NCBI GenBank assembly: GCA_003537575.1
Contig: DPRS01000041.1
Coordinates: 45,711 to 69,771, forward strand
Reading direction: 5' to 3'
Length of the DNA: 24,061 bases
From: Oxalobacteraceae bacterium
GTDB taxonomy: Bacteria > Pseudomonadota > Gammaproteobacteria > Burkholderiales > Burkholderiaceae_D
The translations under genes and the position numbers were made by a program. Under the pieces are notes generated by a model that was given only the letters and a program-made list of their open reading frames with translations, had not been told where the DNA came from and made no database searches. How positions within the stretch are numbered: position 1 is the first letter of the stretch; each line of letters starts with the position of its first letter. Positions 13,748-21,633 of the stretch are shown in pieces.

Positions 13748-15391
13748 ATGCAGCGCGAAGATGTCAATCCGTTCGAACTGGGGCTGGAGCGCAATCCGGC
13801 CAACCACGTGGCCCTCTCGCCGCTTTCCTTTCTGCGCCGCGCTGCGCAAGTCTATCCGGACTATCCGTCTGTGATCGACGGCGCGCGCCGCTTCACCTGG
13901 AAAGAGACTTACGCGCGCTGCCGGCGCCTGGCGTCCGCGCTGAGCAGCCTCGGCATCGGTTTCGGCGACACCGTGGCGATCATGGCGCCGAACGTCAACG
14001 CGATGATGGAAGCGCATTTCGGCGTGCCAATGGTCGGCGCGGTATTGAACACCTTGAACGTGCGCCTGGATGCCGAAACGCTGGCCTTCATGCTGCGCCA
14101 CGGCGAAGCGCGCGTGCTGATCACCGACCGCGAGTATTCGCCGGTGATGGCCAAGGCGCTGGCGCTGCTGGAGCATAAGCCGGTAGTCATCGATATCGAC
14201 GACCCGGAATACCAGGGTGGCGAACTGCTGGGTGAAATGGATTATGAAGCTTTCCTGGCCAAGGGCGACCCCGAATTCGCCTGGCAGTTGCCGGCCGACG
14301 AATGGCAATCGATTACCTTGAGCTATACCTCGGGCACCACCGGCAACCCGAAGGGCGTGGTGTACCACCACCGCGGCGCTTACCTGAATGCGATGGGCAA
14401 TGTGCTGGCATGGAACATGACGGCGCATCCGGTCTATCTGTGGACGCTGCCGATGTTCCATTGCAACGGCTGGTGCTTCCCCTGGACGATCGCAGCCATT
14501 GCCGGCACCCATGTTTGCCTGCGCCGGGTCGAAGCGAAGGCCATCTTCGCCGCGATCCGCGACCACGGCGTCACGCATTTTTCCGGCGCGCCGATCGTGC
14601 TGAACGCCATGATCAATGCGCCGGAGGATATCAAGGTGCGCGTGCAGGAGCGAGTCATCCAGTGCACCACCGGTGGCGCCGCGCCGCCGCCGACCGTCAT
14701 CGAAGGCCTGGAGTCGCTGGGCATGAACGTCACCCAGGTGTATGGCCTGACCGAGGTGTACGGCCCGACGGTCAGCTGCGCCTGGAACCGTTCCTGGGAT
14801 GCGCTGCCGTCGGCCGAGCGCGCGCGCATCAAGGCGCAGCAGGGCGTGTGCTACCACATCCAGGAAGACCTGATGGTCGCCGATCCCGAGACGCTGGAGC
14901 CGTGCCCGATGGATGGCCAGACCATCGGCGAGGTTTTCATGCGCGGCAATGCCGTGATGAAGGGATACCTGAAAAATCCTGAGGCCACCACGGAAGCCTT
15001 TGCCGGCGGCTGGTTCCATACCGGCGACCTGGGCGTGCTGCATCCGAACGGCTACCTGCAGATCAAGGACCGCTCCAAGGATATCGTCATTTCCGGCGGC
15101 GAAAACATTTCCACCATTGAAGTCGAGGATGTGCTGTATCGCCATCCCGCCGTGCTCGAAGCGGCGGTGGTGGCGCGCCCCGACGAAAAATGGGGCGAGA
15201 CGCCGTGCGCGTTCGTCACGGTGCGAGAAGGCACGGCAATCACTGACAGTGAGCTGATCGCCTTCTGCCGTGAGCACCTCGCGCACTTCAAGACGCCGAA
15301 GGCAGTGGTATTCGGCGCGCTGCCCAAGACTTCCACTGGCAAGGTGCAGAAATTCCTGCTGCGCGAATATGCAAAGAACCTGAATAAATAA
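13748..15391 (+). CDS. AMP-forming acyl-CoA synthetase (DmdB/medium-chain type)
   Basis: This 547-residue member of the adenylate-forming ligase superfamily activates a carboxylic acid with ATP and CoA. The AMP/phosphate loop YTSGTTGNPKG is at residues 193-203. A TGGAAPPP stretch and QVYGLTEVYGP (about 315-340) mark the adenine site, followed by WFHTGDLG and IKDRSKDIVISGGENIS near the domain hinge. The catalytic Lys532 lies in PKTSTGKVQK. The closest familiar relatives are 3-methylmercaptopropionyl-CoA ligase (DmdB) and medium-chain acyl-CoA ligases; the true substrate is not readable. AAGGAG at 13736-13741 supports ATG 13748. A solute-binding protein follows after 35 bp in the same direction, so the pair is probably one operon linking uptake to CoA activation. 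Confidence 0.92.
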   Translation: MQREDVNPFELGLERNPANHVALSPLSFLRRAAQVYPDYPSVIDGARRFTWKETYARCRRLASALSSLGIGFGDTVAIMAPNVNAMMEAHFGVPMVGAVLNTLNVRLDAETLAFMLRHGEARVLITDREYSPVMAKALALLEHKPVVIDIDDPEYQGGELLGEMDYEAFLAKGDPEFAWQLPADEWQSITLSYTSGTTGNPKGVVYHHRGAYLNAMGNVLAWNMTAHPVYLWTLPMFHCNGWCFPWTIAAIAGTHVCLRRVEAKAIFAAIRDHGVTHFSGAPIVLNAMINAPEDIKVRVQERVIQCTTGGAAPPPTVIEGLESLGMNVTQVYGLTEVYGPTVSCAWNRSWDALPSAERARIKAQQGVCYHIQEDLMVADPETLEPCPMDGQTIGEVFMRGNAVMKGYLKNPEATTEAFAGGWFHTGDLGVLHPNGYLQIKDRSKDIVISGGENISTIEVEDVLYRHPAVLEAAVVARPDEKWGETPCAFVTVREGTAITDSELIAFCREHLAHFKTPKAVVFGALPKTSTGKVQKFLLREYAKNLNK

Positions 15392-15426
15392 TAACAGGTA
15401 GTTCCATCATCAAAACAAGGAGACAT

Positions 15427-16647
15427 ATGATGAAAATGAAGACTCTCGCATCCATGCTGTGCGCTGCCCTCGGCGCATTGGCCCTGCAACCGGCCCTGGC
15501 GTCCGACAAGATTTCCGATGGCGTGGTCAAGGTCGGCGTGATGACCGACATGTCGGGGCTGTATTCGGCCCTGGCAGGGCAGGGCAGCGTGGTGGCGGCG
15601 AAGATGGCGATCGAGGACATCGGCGGCAAGCTGCTGGGCAAGCCGGTCGAACTGGTGTACGTAGATCACCTGAACAAGCCGGACATCGCCGCTTCCAAGG
15701 CGCGCGAGTGGTTCGACAGCGACAAGGTGGACATGATCGCCGACCTGGTGACCTCGTCGGTCGGCCTGGCGGTGCAGCAGGTGGCCAGGGACAAGAACCG
15801 CATCACCATCAATTCCGGCGCCGGCAGCACCGCGCTGACCAACAAGAGCTGCTCGCCGACCGGCATCCATTGGGCCTACGATACCTACGCGCTGGCCAAC
15901 GGCACCGGCAACGCCATGGTCAAGGACGGCAGCGACAGCTGGTACTTCGTCACCGCCGACTACGCCTTCGGCCATTCGCTCGAATCGGAAACCTCGAACG
16001 TGGTGAAGGCCAATGGCGGCAAGGTGCTGGGCTCGGTGCGCCACCCGCTGGCGGCATCGGACTTTTCCTCCTTCCTGATGTCGGCGCAAGGCTCGGGCGC
16101 CAAGGCGATCGGCCTGGCCAATGCCGGCTCCGATCTGACCAATGCCATCAAGCAGGCGCGCGAGTTTGGCATCAACAAGAAGCAGAAGCTGGCGTCGCTC
16201 TTGATGTTCATTACCGACGTGCACGGCCTCGGCCTGGATGCCGCGCAGGGACTGTATCTCACCGAAGGCTTTTACTGGGACATGGATAGCGAGACGCGCG
16301 CCTGGTCCAGGCGTTTCTTCGAGCGCCACAGGAAGATGCCGACCATGGTGCAGGCTGGCGTGTATTCGTCGATGATGCACTACTTCAAGGCGATCAAGGC
16401 AGCCGGCACCGACGAGGCGCAGGCAGTGATGGCCAAGATGCGCGAATTGCCGGTCAAGGACTTCTTCGCCAGGAACGGCAAGCTGCGCGCCGACGGCCGC
16501 ATGGTGCACGACATGTACCTGATGCAGGTGAAGGCGCCGGCGGAGTCGAAGTATCCATGGGATTACTACCATGTCCGTCGCGTGATCCCCGCCGACCAGG
16601 CGTTCACGCCGCTCGACAAGAGCGAATGCCCGTTGGTGAAGAAATAA
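15427..16647 (+). CDS. Branched-chain-amino-acid-type ABC transporter substrate-binding protein
   Basis: This periplasmic binding protein of the LivK class (type I fold) has 406 residues. The signal peptide MKMKTLASMLCAALGALAL ends near QPALA-SDK. The mature protein opens with VVKVGVMTDMSGLYSALAGQG and continues with AAKMAIEDIGGKLLGKPVEL and FVTADYAFGHSLE, standard in this family. ATG 15427 or 15430 may be the start; AAGGAG at 15417-15422 is better spaced for 15430. It lies just after the acyl-CoA synthetase and before a strong terminator, with no permease or ATPase genes, so it must use a transporter encoded elsewhere. Proteins of this kind bind amino acids, aromatic acids or short carboxylates. 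The ligase partner suggests a carboxylate, which is inference. Confidence 0.92.
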   Translation: MMKMKTLASMLCAALGALALQPALASDKISDGVVKVGVMTDMSGLYSALAGQGSVVAAKMAIEDIGGKLLGKPVELVYVDHLNKPDIAASKAREWFDSDKVDMIADLVTSSVGLAVQQVARDKNRITINSGAGSTALTNKSCSPTGIHWAYDTYALANGTGNAMVKDGSDSWYFVTADYAFGHSLESETSNVVKANGGKVLGSVRHPLAASDFSSFLMSAQGSGAKAIGLANAGSDLTNAIKQAREFGINKKQKLASLLMFITDVHGLGLDAAQGLYLTEGFYWDMDSETRAWSRRFFERHRKMPTMVQAGVYSSMMHYFKAIKAAGTDEAQAVMAKMRELPVKDFFARNGKLRADGRMVHDMYLMQVKAPAESKYPWDYYHVRRVIPADQAFTPLDKSECPLVKK

Positions 16648-16652
16648 TCCGG

Positions 16653-16683
16653 CCGGCCGGCTTCGGTGCCGGCCGGTTTTTTT
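16653..16683 (+). terminator. Rho-independent terminator of the synthetase-binding protein operon
   Basis: A perfect 9-bp GC stem (16653-16661 with 16668-16676), a 6-base TTCGGT loop and a run of seven T (16677-16683) lie directly after the stop at 16647. Confidence 0.95.
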
Positions 16684-16718
16684 GATTCATGGGGGGAGCA
16701 ATGGGGGGAATCGAGACG

Positions 16719-17864
16719 ATGTTCGATGCGGCGCGCAGGCAGGATGAGGCAGGCCTGGTGGAAAAAAAGGTGCTGACGATGCCTTCCTTTACTACCCTCG
16801 GCGGCCAAATCATCCGGGATGTGCGCATCGGTTATGAAACCTATGGCAAGCTCAATGCGCGCGGCGACAACGCCATCCTCATTGCTCACTACTTTTCCGG
16901 CACTTCGCACGCAGCCGGACGCTATGCGCACGCCGACACGGAGCCTGGCTACTGGGATGCCATCATCGGCCCGGGCAAGGCGATCGATACCGAGCGCTAT
17001 TTCGTGGTCAGCGCCGACACGCTGGCCAATCTCAATACCAGCGACCCGAACGTCGTCACAATCGGTCCCGCCAGCCTGAACCCGGAAACCGGCAAGCCGT
17101 ACGGCATGAGTTTCCCGATCGTGACCATCCGCGATTTCGTCAACGTGCAAAAGGCCCTGGTGGACGCGCTCGGGATCCGCAAGCTGCATGCCGTAGCCGG
17201 TCCTTCAATGGGATCGATGCAGGCCATCGAATGGGCGACGGCCTTTCCTGATATGGTAGAACGCGTCGTCGCGGTCATTCCGGCAGGGCTGGAAGCCGAT
17301 CCCTACCTGGTCGGCACGCTCAATGTATGGACCGCGCCTATCCTGCTGGACCCTGACTGGAATAATGGCGATTATTACGGCCGGCATGGACCGTACAAGG
17401 GGCTGGCGATGGCACTGAAGACCATCGTGCTGAACGGGCGCCACCCCGGCTGGGCTAATGCCGCATTTGGCCGCAAGCCGGCTACGGGCGCCGGCGATCT
17501 GTTGCGCGAATTTTCATCCAGGTATGCGATCGAGGAAGTGCTCGATCAGGCCGCCACGTCCAAGGTCTGCTGGATGGATGCCAATTCGCTACTCTATACT
17601 GCCAAGGCTTGCCAGCACTATTCACTAGGCCACCAGGGCAAAGTGCTGGACGCGGTGCGAAGAATCCAGGCCAGCATCCTGCTGATACCCGCCGCTTCCG
17701 ACCTCCTGATGCTGCCGCATTATGCAAGCAAGGCTGCCGCGTCCCTTCGCGCATGCGGCAAGAGCGTCGAATACTTCGAACTGGAAGGCGACGGCGGCCA
17801 TTTCGACGGCTTGCTGGCGATAGGGCAGGCGGATGGCATACTCAGAAAATTCCTGTCGCACTGA
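16719..17864 (+). CDS. MetX-like alpha/beta-hydrolase acyltransferase (homoserine O-acetyltransferase family)
   Basis: This protein has 381 residues from ATG 16719, which has GGGGGG upstream at 8-bp spacing. In-frame ATGs at 16689 and 16701 would add up to 10 residues. The fold is MetX/alpha-beta hydrolase: HYFSGTSHAAGRY early, YWDAIIGPGKAIDT, the nucleophile Ser163 in GPSMGSMQAIEW, Asp328 in PAASDLLMLP and His361 in GDGGHFDGL, a complete triad. True homoserine acetyltransferases in betaproteobacteria usually neighbour metW, which is absent here. The role may therefore be a paralogous acyltransferase or hydrolase rather than methionine synthesis. It is flanked by terminators on both sides and seems to be a single-gene unit. 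Confidence 0.85.
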   Translation: MFDAARRQDEAGLVEKKVLTMPSFTTLGGQIIRDVRIGYETYGKLNARGDNAILIAHYFSGTSHAAGRYAHADTEPGYWDAIIGPGKAIDTERYFVVSADTLANLNTSDPNVVTIGPASLNPETGKPYGMSFPIVTIRDFVNVQKALVDALGIRKLHAVAGPSMGSMQAIEWATAFPDMVERVVAVIPAGLEADPYLVGTLNVWTAPILLDPDWNNGDYYGRHGPYKGLAMALKTIVLNGRHPGWANAAFGRKPATGAGDLLREFSSRYAIEEVLDQAATSKVCWMDANSLLYTAKACQHYSLGHQGKVLDAVRRIQASILLIPAASDLLMLPHYASKAAASLRACGKSVEYFELEGDGGHFDGLLAIGQADGILRKFLSH

Positions 17865-17911
17865 ACAAGACCTTTCCTTTGGGCTGCCTGGCAGGCATGG
17901 GGTGGCTTTTG

Positions 17912-17957
17912 TGGCGGCGGTTATCACTTCTTCCTGCCGGAAGAGCCGCCATTTTTT
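17912..17957 (+). terminator. Branched terminator after the MetX-like gene
   Basis: TGGCGGC (17912-17918) pairs with GCCGCCA (17945-17951), enclosing an inner hairpin TCTTCC/GGAAGA (17929-17934 with 17939-17944). A six-T run follows at 17952-17957. Confidence 0.6.
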
Positions 17958-18031
17958 CGAACAGGCCAGGGATTTGCCATCTTGCAGCTGGGTGTTGCTA
18001 AAAAAATAATAAAGTTGGCCGGCCTGTAAAA

Positions 18032-18060
18032 TTGTCAACGCGACAAAAAAGGCGTTATCT
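18032..18060 (+). promoter_or_regulatory. Candidate dnaB promoter
   Basis: TTGTCA (18032-18037) and TTATCT (18055-18060) are 17 bp apart, which would leave a leader of about 75 nt. A perfect TATAAT also occurs at 18131-18136, but only 7 bp before the dnaB ATG and with a weak -35. Confidence 0.4.
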
Positions 18061-18143
18061 GCCTGGTACTGAAAAAGTTTTTGGGACGAATTACGTAAAT
18101 AAGTAACTGTAGGCGGCCAAGTTGACCGGGTATAATTCGCGGC

Positions 18144-19532
18144 ATGAACAAAAGCGTCGACCCTCAACTTGAATCCCTTCGTATACCGCCTCACTCCATC
18201 GAAGCGGAACAGTCAGTTCTGGGCGGTTTGCTGCTTGATAATGCGGCTTATGACCGCATCGCCGACACCGTTGGCGCGGAAGATTTCTATCGTTACGATC
18301 ACCGTGTCATCTTCCTGCACATTATCAAGCTGATCAGCGGCGGCAGGCCGGCCGACGTCATCACTGTCTATGAAGCGCTGACTGTCAACGGCAAGGCAGA
18401 GGAAGTCGGCGGCCTGTCCTACCTGAACGCGCTGGCGCAAAACACGCCGTCTGCGGCGAATATCCGCCGCTATGCCGAAATCGTCCGTGACCGCGGCGTG
18501 CTGCGCAAGCTGATCACCGTATCCGACGAGATTTCGACCCAGGCGTTCAACCCGCAGGGCAAGGAAGTCAAGCAGATGCTCGACGAAGCCGAGTCGAAGA
18601 TCTTCGCCATTGCCGAAGAGGGCGCGCGCGGCGCGCAGGGCTGGCTGGAAATCCAGCCGCTGCTGACCCAGGTGGTCGAGCGCATCGACGAGCTGTACAA
18701 CCGCGACAATACCAGCGACGTCACCGGCGTGCCGACCGGCCTGATCGACCTCGACAAGATGACTTCCGGCCTGCAGCCGGGCGACCTGATCATCGTCGCC
18801 GGCCGTCCGTCCATGGGCAAGACCGCATTCTCGGTGAATATCGGCGAAAACGTCGCCATCGACAGCGGCTTGCCGGTGGCGATCTTTTCGATGGAAATGG
18901 GCGGCGCCCAGCTGGCCATGCGTATGCTGGGTTCGATCGGCAAGCTTGACCAGCACCGCCTGCGCACCGGCCGCCTGATCGACGAGGACTGGCCGCGCCT
19001 GACGCACGCCATCCAGAAGCTCAACGACGCCCAGATCTTCATCGACGAAACCCCGGCGCTGAACCCGATCGAGCTACGCGCTCGGGCCCGGCGCCTGTCG
19101 CGCCAGTGCGGCCGGCTCGGCCTGATCATCATCGACTATATACAGCTGATGTCGGGTAACTCCCAGGGCGAGAACCGCGCCACCGAAATCTCGGAAATCT
19201 CGCGCAGCCTGAAAGGGCTGGCCAAGGAGCTGAATTGCCCGGTGATCGCGCTGTCGCAGCTAAACCGCTCGCTCGAGCAGCGTCCCAACAAGCGGCCGGT
19301 GATGTCCGACCTGCGAGAATCGGGCGCCATCGAGCAGGACGCCGACGTGATTCTTTTCGTCTACCGCGACAAGGTGTACAACCCGGACACCCCCGACCAG
19401 GATGCCGCCGAGATCATCATCGGCAAGCAGCGTAACGGCCCGATCGGCACGGTGCGCATGACCTTCCTCGGCCAGTACACCAAGTTCGTGAATTATGCCG
19501 GTGGCGGCTCGGCATATTTGGATAACGAATAA
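18144..19532 (+). CDS. dnaB: Replicative DNA helicase DnaB
   Basis: This hexameric 5'-3' helicase unwinds DNA at the replication fork and recruits primase. The 462 residues match the usual length and there is no intein. The N-terminal domain begins RIPPHSIEAEQSVLGGLLLDN (about residues 12-32). A linker leads to the RecA-like domain with VTGVPTGLIDLDKMTSGLQPGDL, the Walker A loop GRPSMGKT at 220-227 (Lys226), Walker B with Asp331 in LIIIDYIQLM, and the later motifs ALSQLNRSLEQR and DLRESGAIEQDAD. The end (FVNYAGGGSAYLDNE) is normal. ATG 18144 lacks a Shine-Dalgarno sequence. In many betaproteobacteria dnaB directly follows rplI; here about 9.7 kb separates them. Confidence 0.98.
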   Translation: MNKSVDPQLESLRIPPHSIEAEQSVLGGLLLDNAAYDRIADTVGAEDFYRYDHRVIFLHIIKLISGGRPADVITVYEALTVNGKAEEVGGLSYLNALAQNTPSAANIRRYAEIVRDRGVLRKLITVSDEISTQAFNPQGKEVKQMLDEAESKIFAIAEEGARGAQGWLEIQPLLTQVVERIDELYNRDNTSDVTGVPTGLIDLDKMTSGLQPGDLIIVAGRPSMGKTAFSVNIGENVAIDSGLPVAIFSMEMGGAQLAMRMLGSIGKLDQHRLRTGRLIDEDWPRLTHAIQKLNDAQIFIDETPALNPIELRARARRLSRQCGRLGLIIIDYIQLMSGNSQGENRATEISEISRSLKGLAKELNCPVIALSQLNRSLEQRPNKRPVMSDLRESGAIEQDADVILFVYRDKVYNPDTPDQDAAEIIIGKQRNGPIGTVRMTFLGQYTKFVNYAGGGSAYLDNE

Positions 19533-19584
19533 CAAAAACAAATAATCAGAATTTATAAAACAACTACCCAGAGAGAGAGCTAAC

Positions 19585-20211
19585 ATGTTCGGACGATTGA
19601 TGCCTACGGAGGGCAAATTCTTCGACTATTTCAACCAGCACGCCGAGTTGTGCGTCAAGGGGGCCGCTGAAATGGTCGCCATGATGACCAATTTCGACGA
19701 CCTGGAAAACCGCGTGCACGCCATCGAAAGTATCGAGAAGCAGGCCGACAAGGTGACGCACGTCACCATCGACATGCTGCACAAGACCTTCATCACGCCG
19801 CTGGACCGCGACGATATTCATCAGCTGATCGTGCGCATGGATGACATCCTCGACCTGCTGGAAGACGGTGCCCAGACCGTGTCGCTGTACGACATCAAGA
19901 ACTCCACGCCGGAAGCAAAACGCCTGGCGGAGCTGTGCCTGGCTTCCACCGAAAAGGTCAGGGAAGCGGTGGCGCTGCTGCACAACATGGACAATTCGCG
20001 CAAGATCCTCGAGATTTGCACCGAGATCGACCGCCTTGAAGCCGATGCCGACCACGTCATGCGCGCCGCCATGTCCAAGCTGTTCCGCGAAGAGCCGGAT
20101 GTGCGTAACCTGATCAAGTTCAAGGCGATCTACGAAATCCTGGAAACGGTCACCGACCGTTGCGAGGACGTCGCCAACATCCTGCAGGCCATCATCGTCG
20201 AAAACGCCTGA
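19585..20211 (+). CDS. DUF47 / PhoU-like phosphate-transport regulator
   Basis: This 208-residue all-helical cytoplasmic protein is related to PhoU and to the Pit-accessory protein YkaA. Signature stretches are FFDYFNQHAELCVKGAAEM, the helix with IESIEKQADKVTHVTIDML, PLDRDDIHQLIVRMDDILDLLEDGAQ and IEILETVTDR-type ends with CEDVANILQAIIVENA. Family members sit beside Pit phosphate transporters and are thought to modulate them, possibly through metal binding by the repeated acidic E/D motifs. AGAGAGAG precedes ATG 19585. The pit gene begins 14 bp after its stop, so the two form an operon. No terminator is seen between dnaB and this gene, only a 52-bp AT-rich gap. Confidence 0.92.
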   Translation: MFGRLMPTEGKFFDYFNQHAELCVKGAAEMVAMMTNFDDLENRVHAIESIEKQADKVTHVTIDMLHKTFITPLDRDDIHQLIVRMDDILDLLEDGAQTVSLYDIKNSTPEAKRLAELCLASTEKVREAVALLHNMDNSRKILEICTEIDRLEADADHVMRAAMSKLFREEPDVRNLIKFKAIYEILETVTDRCEDVANILQAIIVENA

Positions 20212-20224
20212 GCGGTCGGAATCC

Positions 20225-21232
20225 ATGCAGACTCTACAAATCAGTATTTACGTCCTGGGGTTCCTGATCCTGCTGGCGCTGCTGTTCGATTTCATGAACG
20301 GCTTCCACGATGCCGCCAATGCCATCGCCACCGTGGTGTCCACCGGCGTGCTCAAGCCTCAGAATGCTGTCATGCTGGCGGCGTTCTTCAATTTCGTCGC
20401 GATTTTAGTATTCCAGCTGAAGGTGGCCGGCACTGTCGGCAAGGGCACCATCGACCCGATGGTGGTGGATCATTACGTCGTCTTCGGCGCACTGGTCGGC
20501 GCCATTGCCTGGAACGCCCTGACCTGGTACTACGGCATTCCCTCGTCTTCCTCGCACGCCCTGATCGGCGGCCTGGTCGGCGCTGCCGTGGCCAAGGCCG
20601 GCACCGGCTCGCTGGTGGCTTCCGGGCTGGTCAAAACCATCGCCTTCATCGTGCTGTCGCCGCTGCTGGGATTCCTGTTCGGCACGATGATGATGATCCT
20701 GGTGTCATGGCTTTTCGTGCGCAGTACGCCCGGCAAGGTGGACAAGTGGTTCCGTCGCCTGCAGCTGGTGTCGGCCTCGATGTATAGCCTGGGCCACGGC
20801 GGCAACGATGCGCAAAAGACCATGGGCATCATCTGGATGCTGCTGATCGCCGCCGGCGTCACCACCTCGAAAGACCCGCTGCCGCTGTGGGTCATCATCA
20901 GCTGCTACGTGGCCATCGGCCTGGGCACCTTGTTCGGCGGCTGGCGCATCGTCAAGACCATGGGACAGAAGATCACCAAGCTCAAACCTGTCGGCGGCTT
21001 CTGCGCCGAGACCGGCGGCGCCATCACGCTGTTCCTGGCCACCTCGCTGGGCATTCCGGTTTCCACCACCCACACCATCACTGGCGCCATCGTCGGTGTC
21101 GGCTCCGCCAAAAAGATGTCTGCAGTGCGCTGGGGCGTGGCCGGCAATATCGTCTGGGCCTGGATCTTCACCATTCCGGCTTCCGCTTTCATGGCGGCGA
21201 TCGCGTGGTGGATCGGCACGCTGATCCTGTAA
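20225..21232 (+). CDS. pit: Low-affinity inorganic phosphate transporter, Pit family
   Basis: This 335-residue inner-membrane carrier has about ten hydrophobic helices. It imports phosphate, normally as a metal-phosphate complex driven by the proton gradient. Both PHO4 signature regions are present: GFHDAANAIATVVSTG near residues 26-41, and GGNDAQKTMGII around residue 192. SSSHALIGGLVGA and VSTTHTITGAIVGVG are the paired loop repeats. The protein is shorter than E. coli PitA (499) and lacks the large cytoplasmic loop, as in many bacterial Pit proteins that pair with DUF47. It ends before the terminator at 21316. Confidence 0.93.
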   Translation: MQTLQISIYVLGFLILLALLFDFMNGFHDAANAIATVVSTGVLKPQNAVMLAAFFNFVAILVFQLKVAGTVGKGTIDPMVVDHYVVFGALVGAIAWNALTWYYGIPSSSSHALIGGLVGAAVAKAGTGSLVASGLVKTIAFIVLSPLLGFLFGTMMMILVSWLFVRSTPGKVDKWFRRLQLVSASMYSLGHGGNDAQKTMGIIWMLLIAAGVTTSKDPLPLWVIISCYVAIGLGTLFGGWRIVKTMGQKITKLKPVGGFCAETGGAITLFLATSLGIPVSTTHTITGAIVGVGSAKKMSAVRWGVAGNIVWAWIFTIPASAFMAAIAWWIGTLIL

Positions 21233-21315
21233 GGCAGCAGGCCGGCAGGGTGGAAAAGTAGGAAAATTCACCTTTTCACCTTGCGGCGACTAAGCCGGCA
21301 ACAGCAATTCATCCG

Positions 21316-21349
21316 ATTCCCCGCGTGTCAAAACGCGGGGAATTTTTTT
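21316..21349 (+). terminator. Rho-independent terminator after pit
   Basis: A perfect 11-bp stem (21316-21326 with 21333-21343), a 6-base loop and a T-run through 21349 lie 83 bp after the pit stop. Confidence 0.93.
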
Positions 21350-21415
21350 ATGCCCGGCTACATGCCTTGTCGCGGTTTACCCTGATTTTTTTCTTGTTGC
21401 TGATTGTTCCAATGG

Positions 21416-21444
21416 TTGACTGCTGACAACTTTTTAATGATAAT
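21416..21444 (+). promoter_or_regulatory. Sigma-70 promoter of the FecA-type receptor
   Basis: TTGACT (21416-21421) and GATAAT (21439-21444) are separated by exactly 17 bp, a near-consensus promoter. The -10 lies inside the Fur box, so iron-loaded Fur would block polymerase. Transcription should begin near 21451, giving a leader of about 180 nt. Confidence 0.8.
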
Positions 21445-21454
21445 TGTTATCATT
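21436..21454. promoter_or_regulatory. Fur box
   Basis: AATGATAATTGTTATCATT is an almost perfect 19-bp palindrome (8-bp arms around TTG) and fits the GATAATGATAATCATTATC-type Fur consensus. It overlaps the -10 of the receptor promoter, so the gene should be induced under iron limitation. Confidence 0.88.
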
Positions 21455-21633
21455 CGCATTTTAAAGTTTCATATGGGGCCTGCTGATTTTCGTAATCAGG
21501 CATCGTGCGACTGGCGGATTGCGATTGAGAGCCAATATCCAGTCCATTAATGCCAATGATTGCCGTGCGCGCCGTTGTGCTGGGTAGCAGCCTGTTGAAA
21601 CCATTTTTACCCTAGTCTTCGGAGAATAAGCCA
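21455..21633 (+). other. Leader region of the FecA-type receptor
   Basis: About 180 nt separate the Fur box from the receptor start. It holds a hairpin, CTGATT (21483-21488) with AATCAG (21494-21499), and a 25-codon open frame at 21473-21550 (starting MGPADFRNQ) with no Shine-Dalgarno sequence. Nothing else is recognised. Confidence 0.4.

Noticed and set aside
13652..15286. Very long open frame (544 codons) on the minus strand
   Set aside because: It mirrors the acyl-CoA synthetase codons. High G/C at third positions removes stops from the opposite strand; the plus-strand protein has full family motifs.
15052..16572. 506-codon open frame on the minus strand
   Set aside because: Antisense shadow of the end of the ligase and the binding protein.
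13748..17864. Ligase, binding protein and MetX-like enzyme as one new pathway operon
   Set aside because: A strong terminator at 16653-16683 separates the MetX-like gene, and no substrate link can be read from the sequence.
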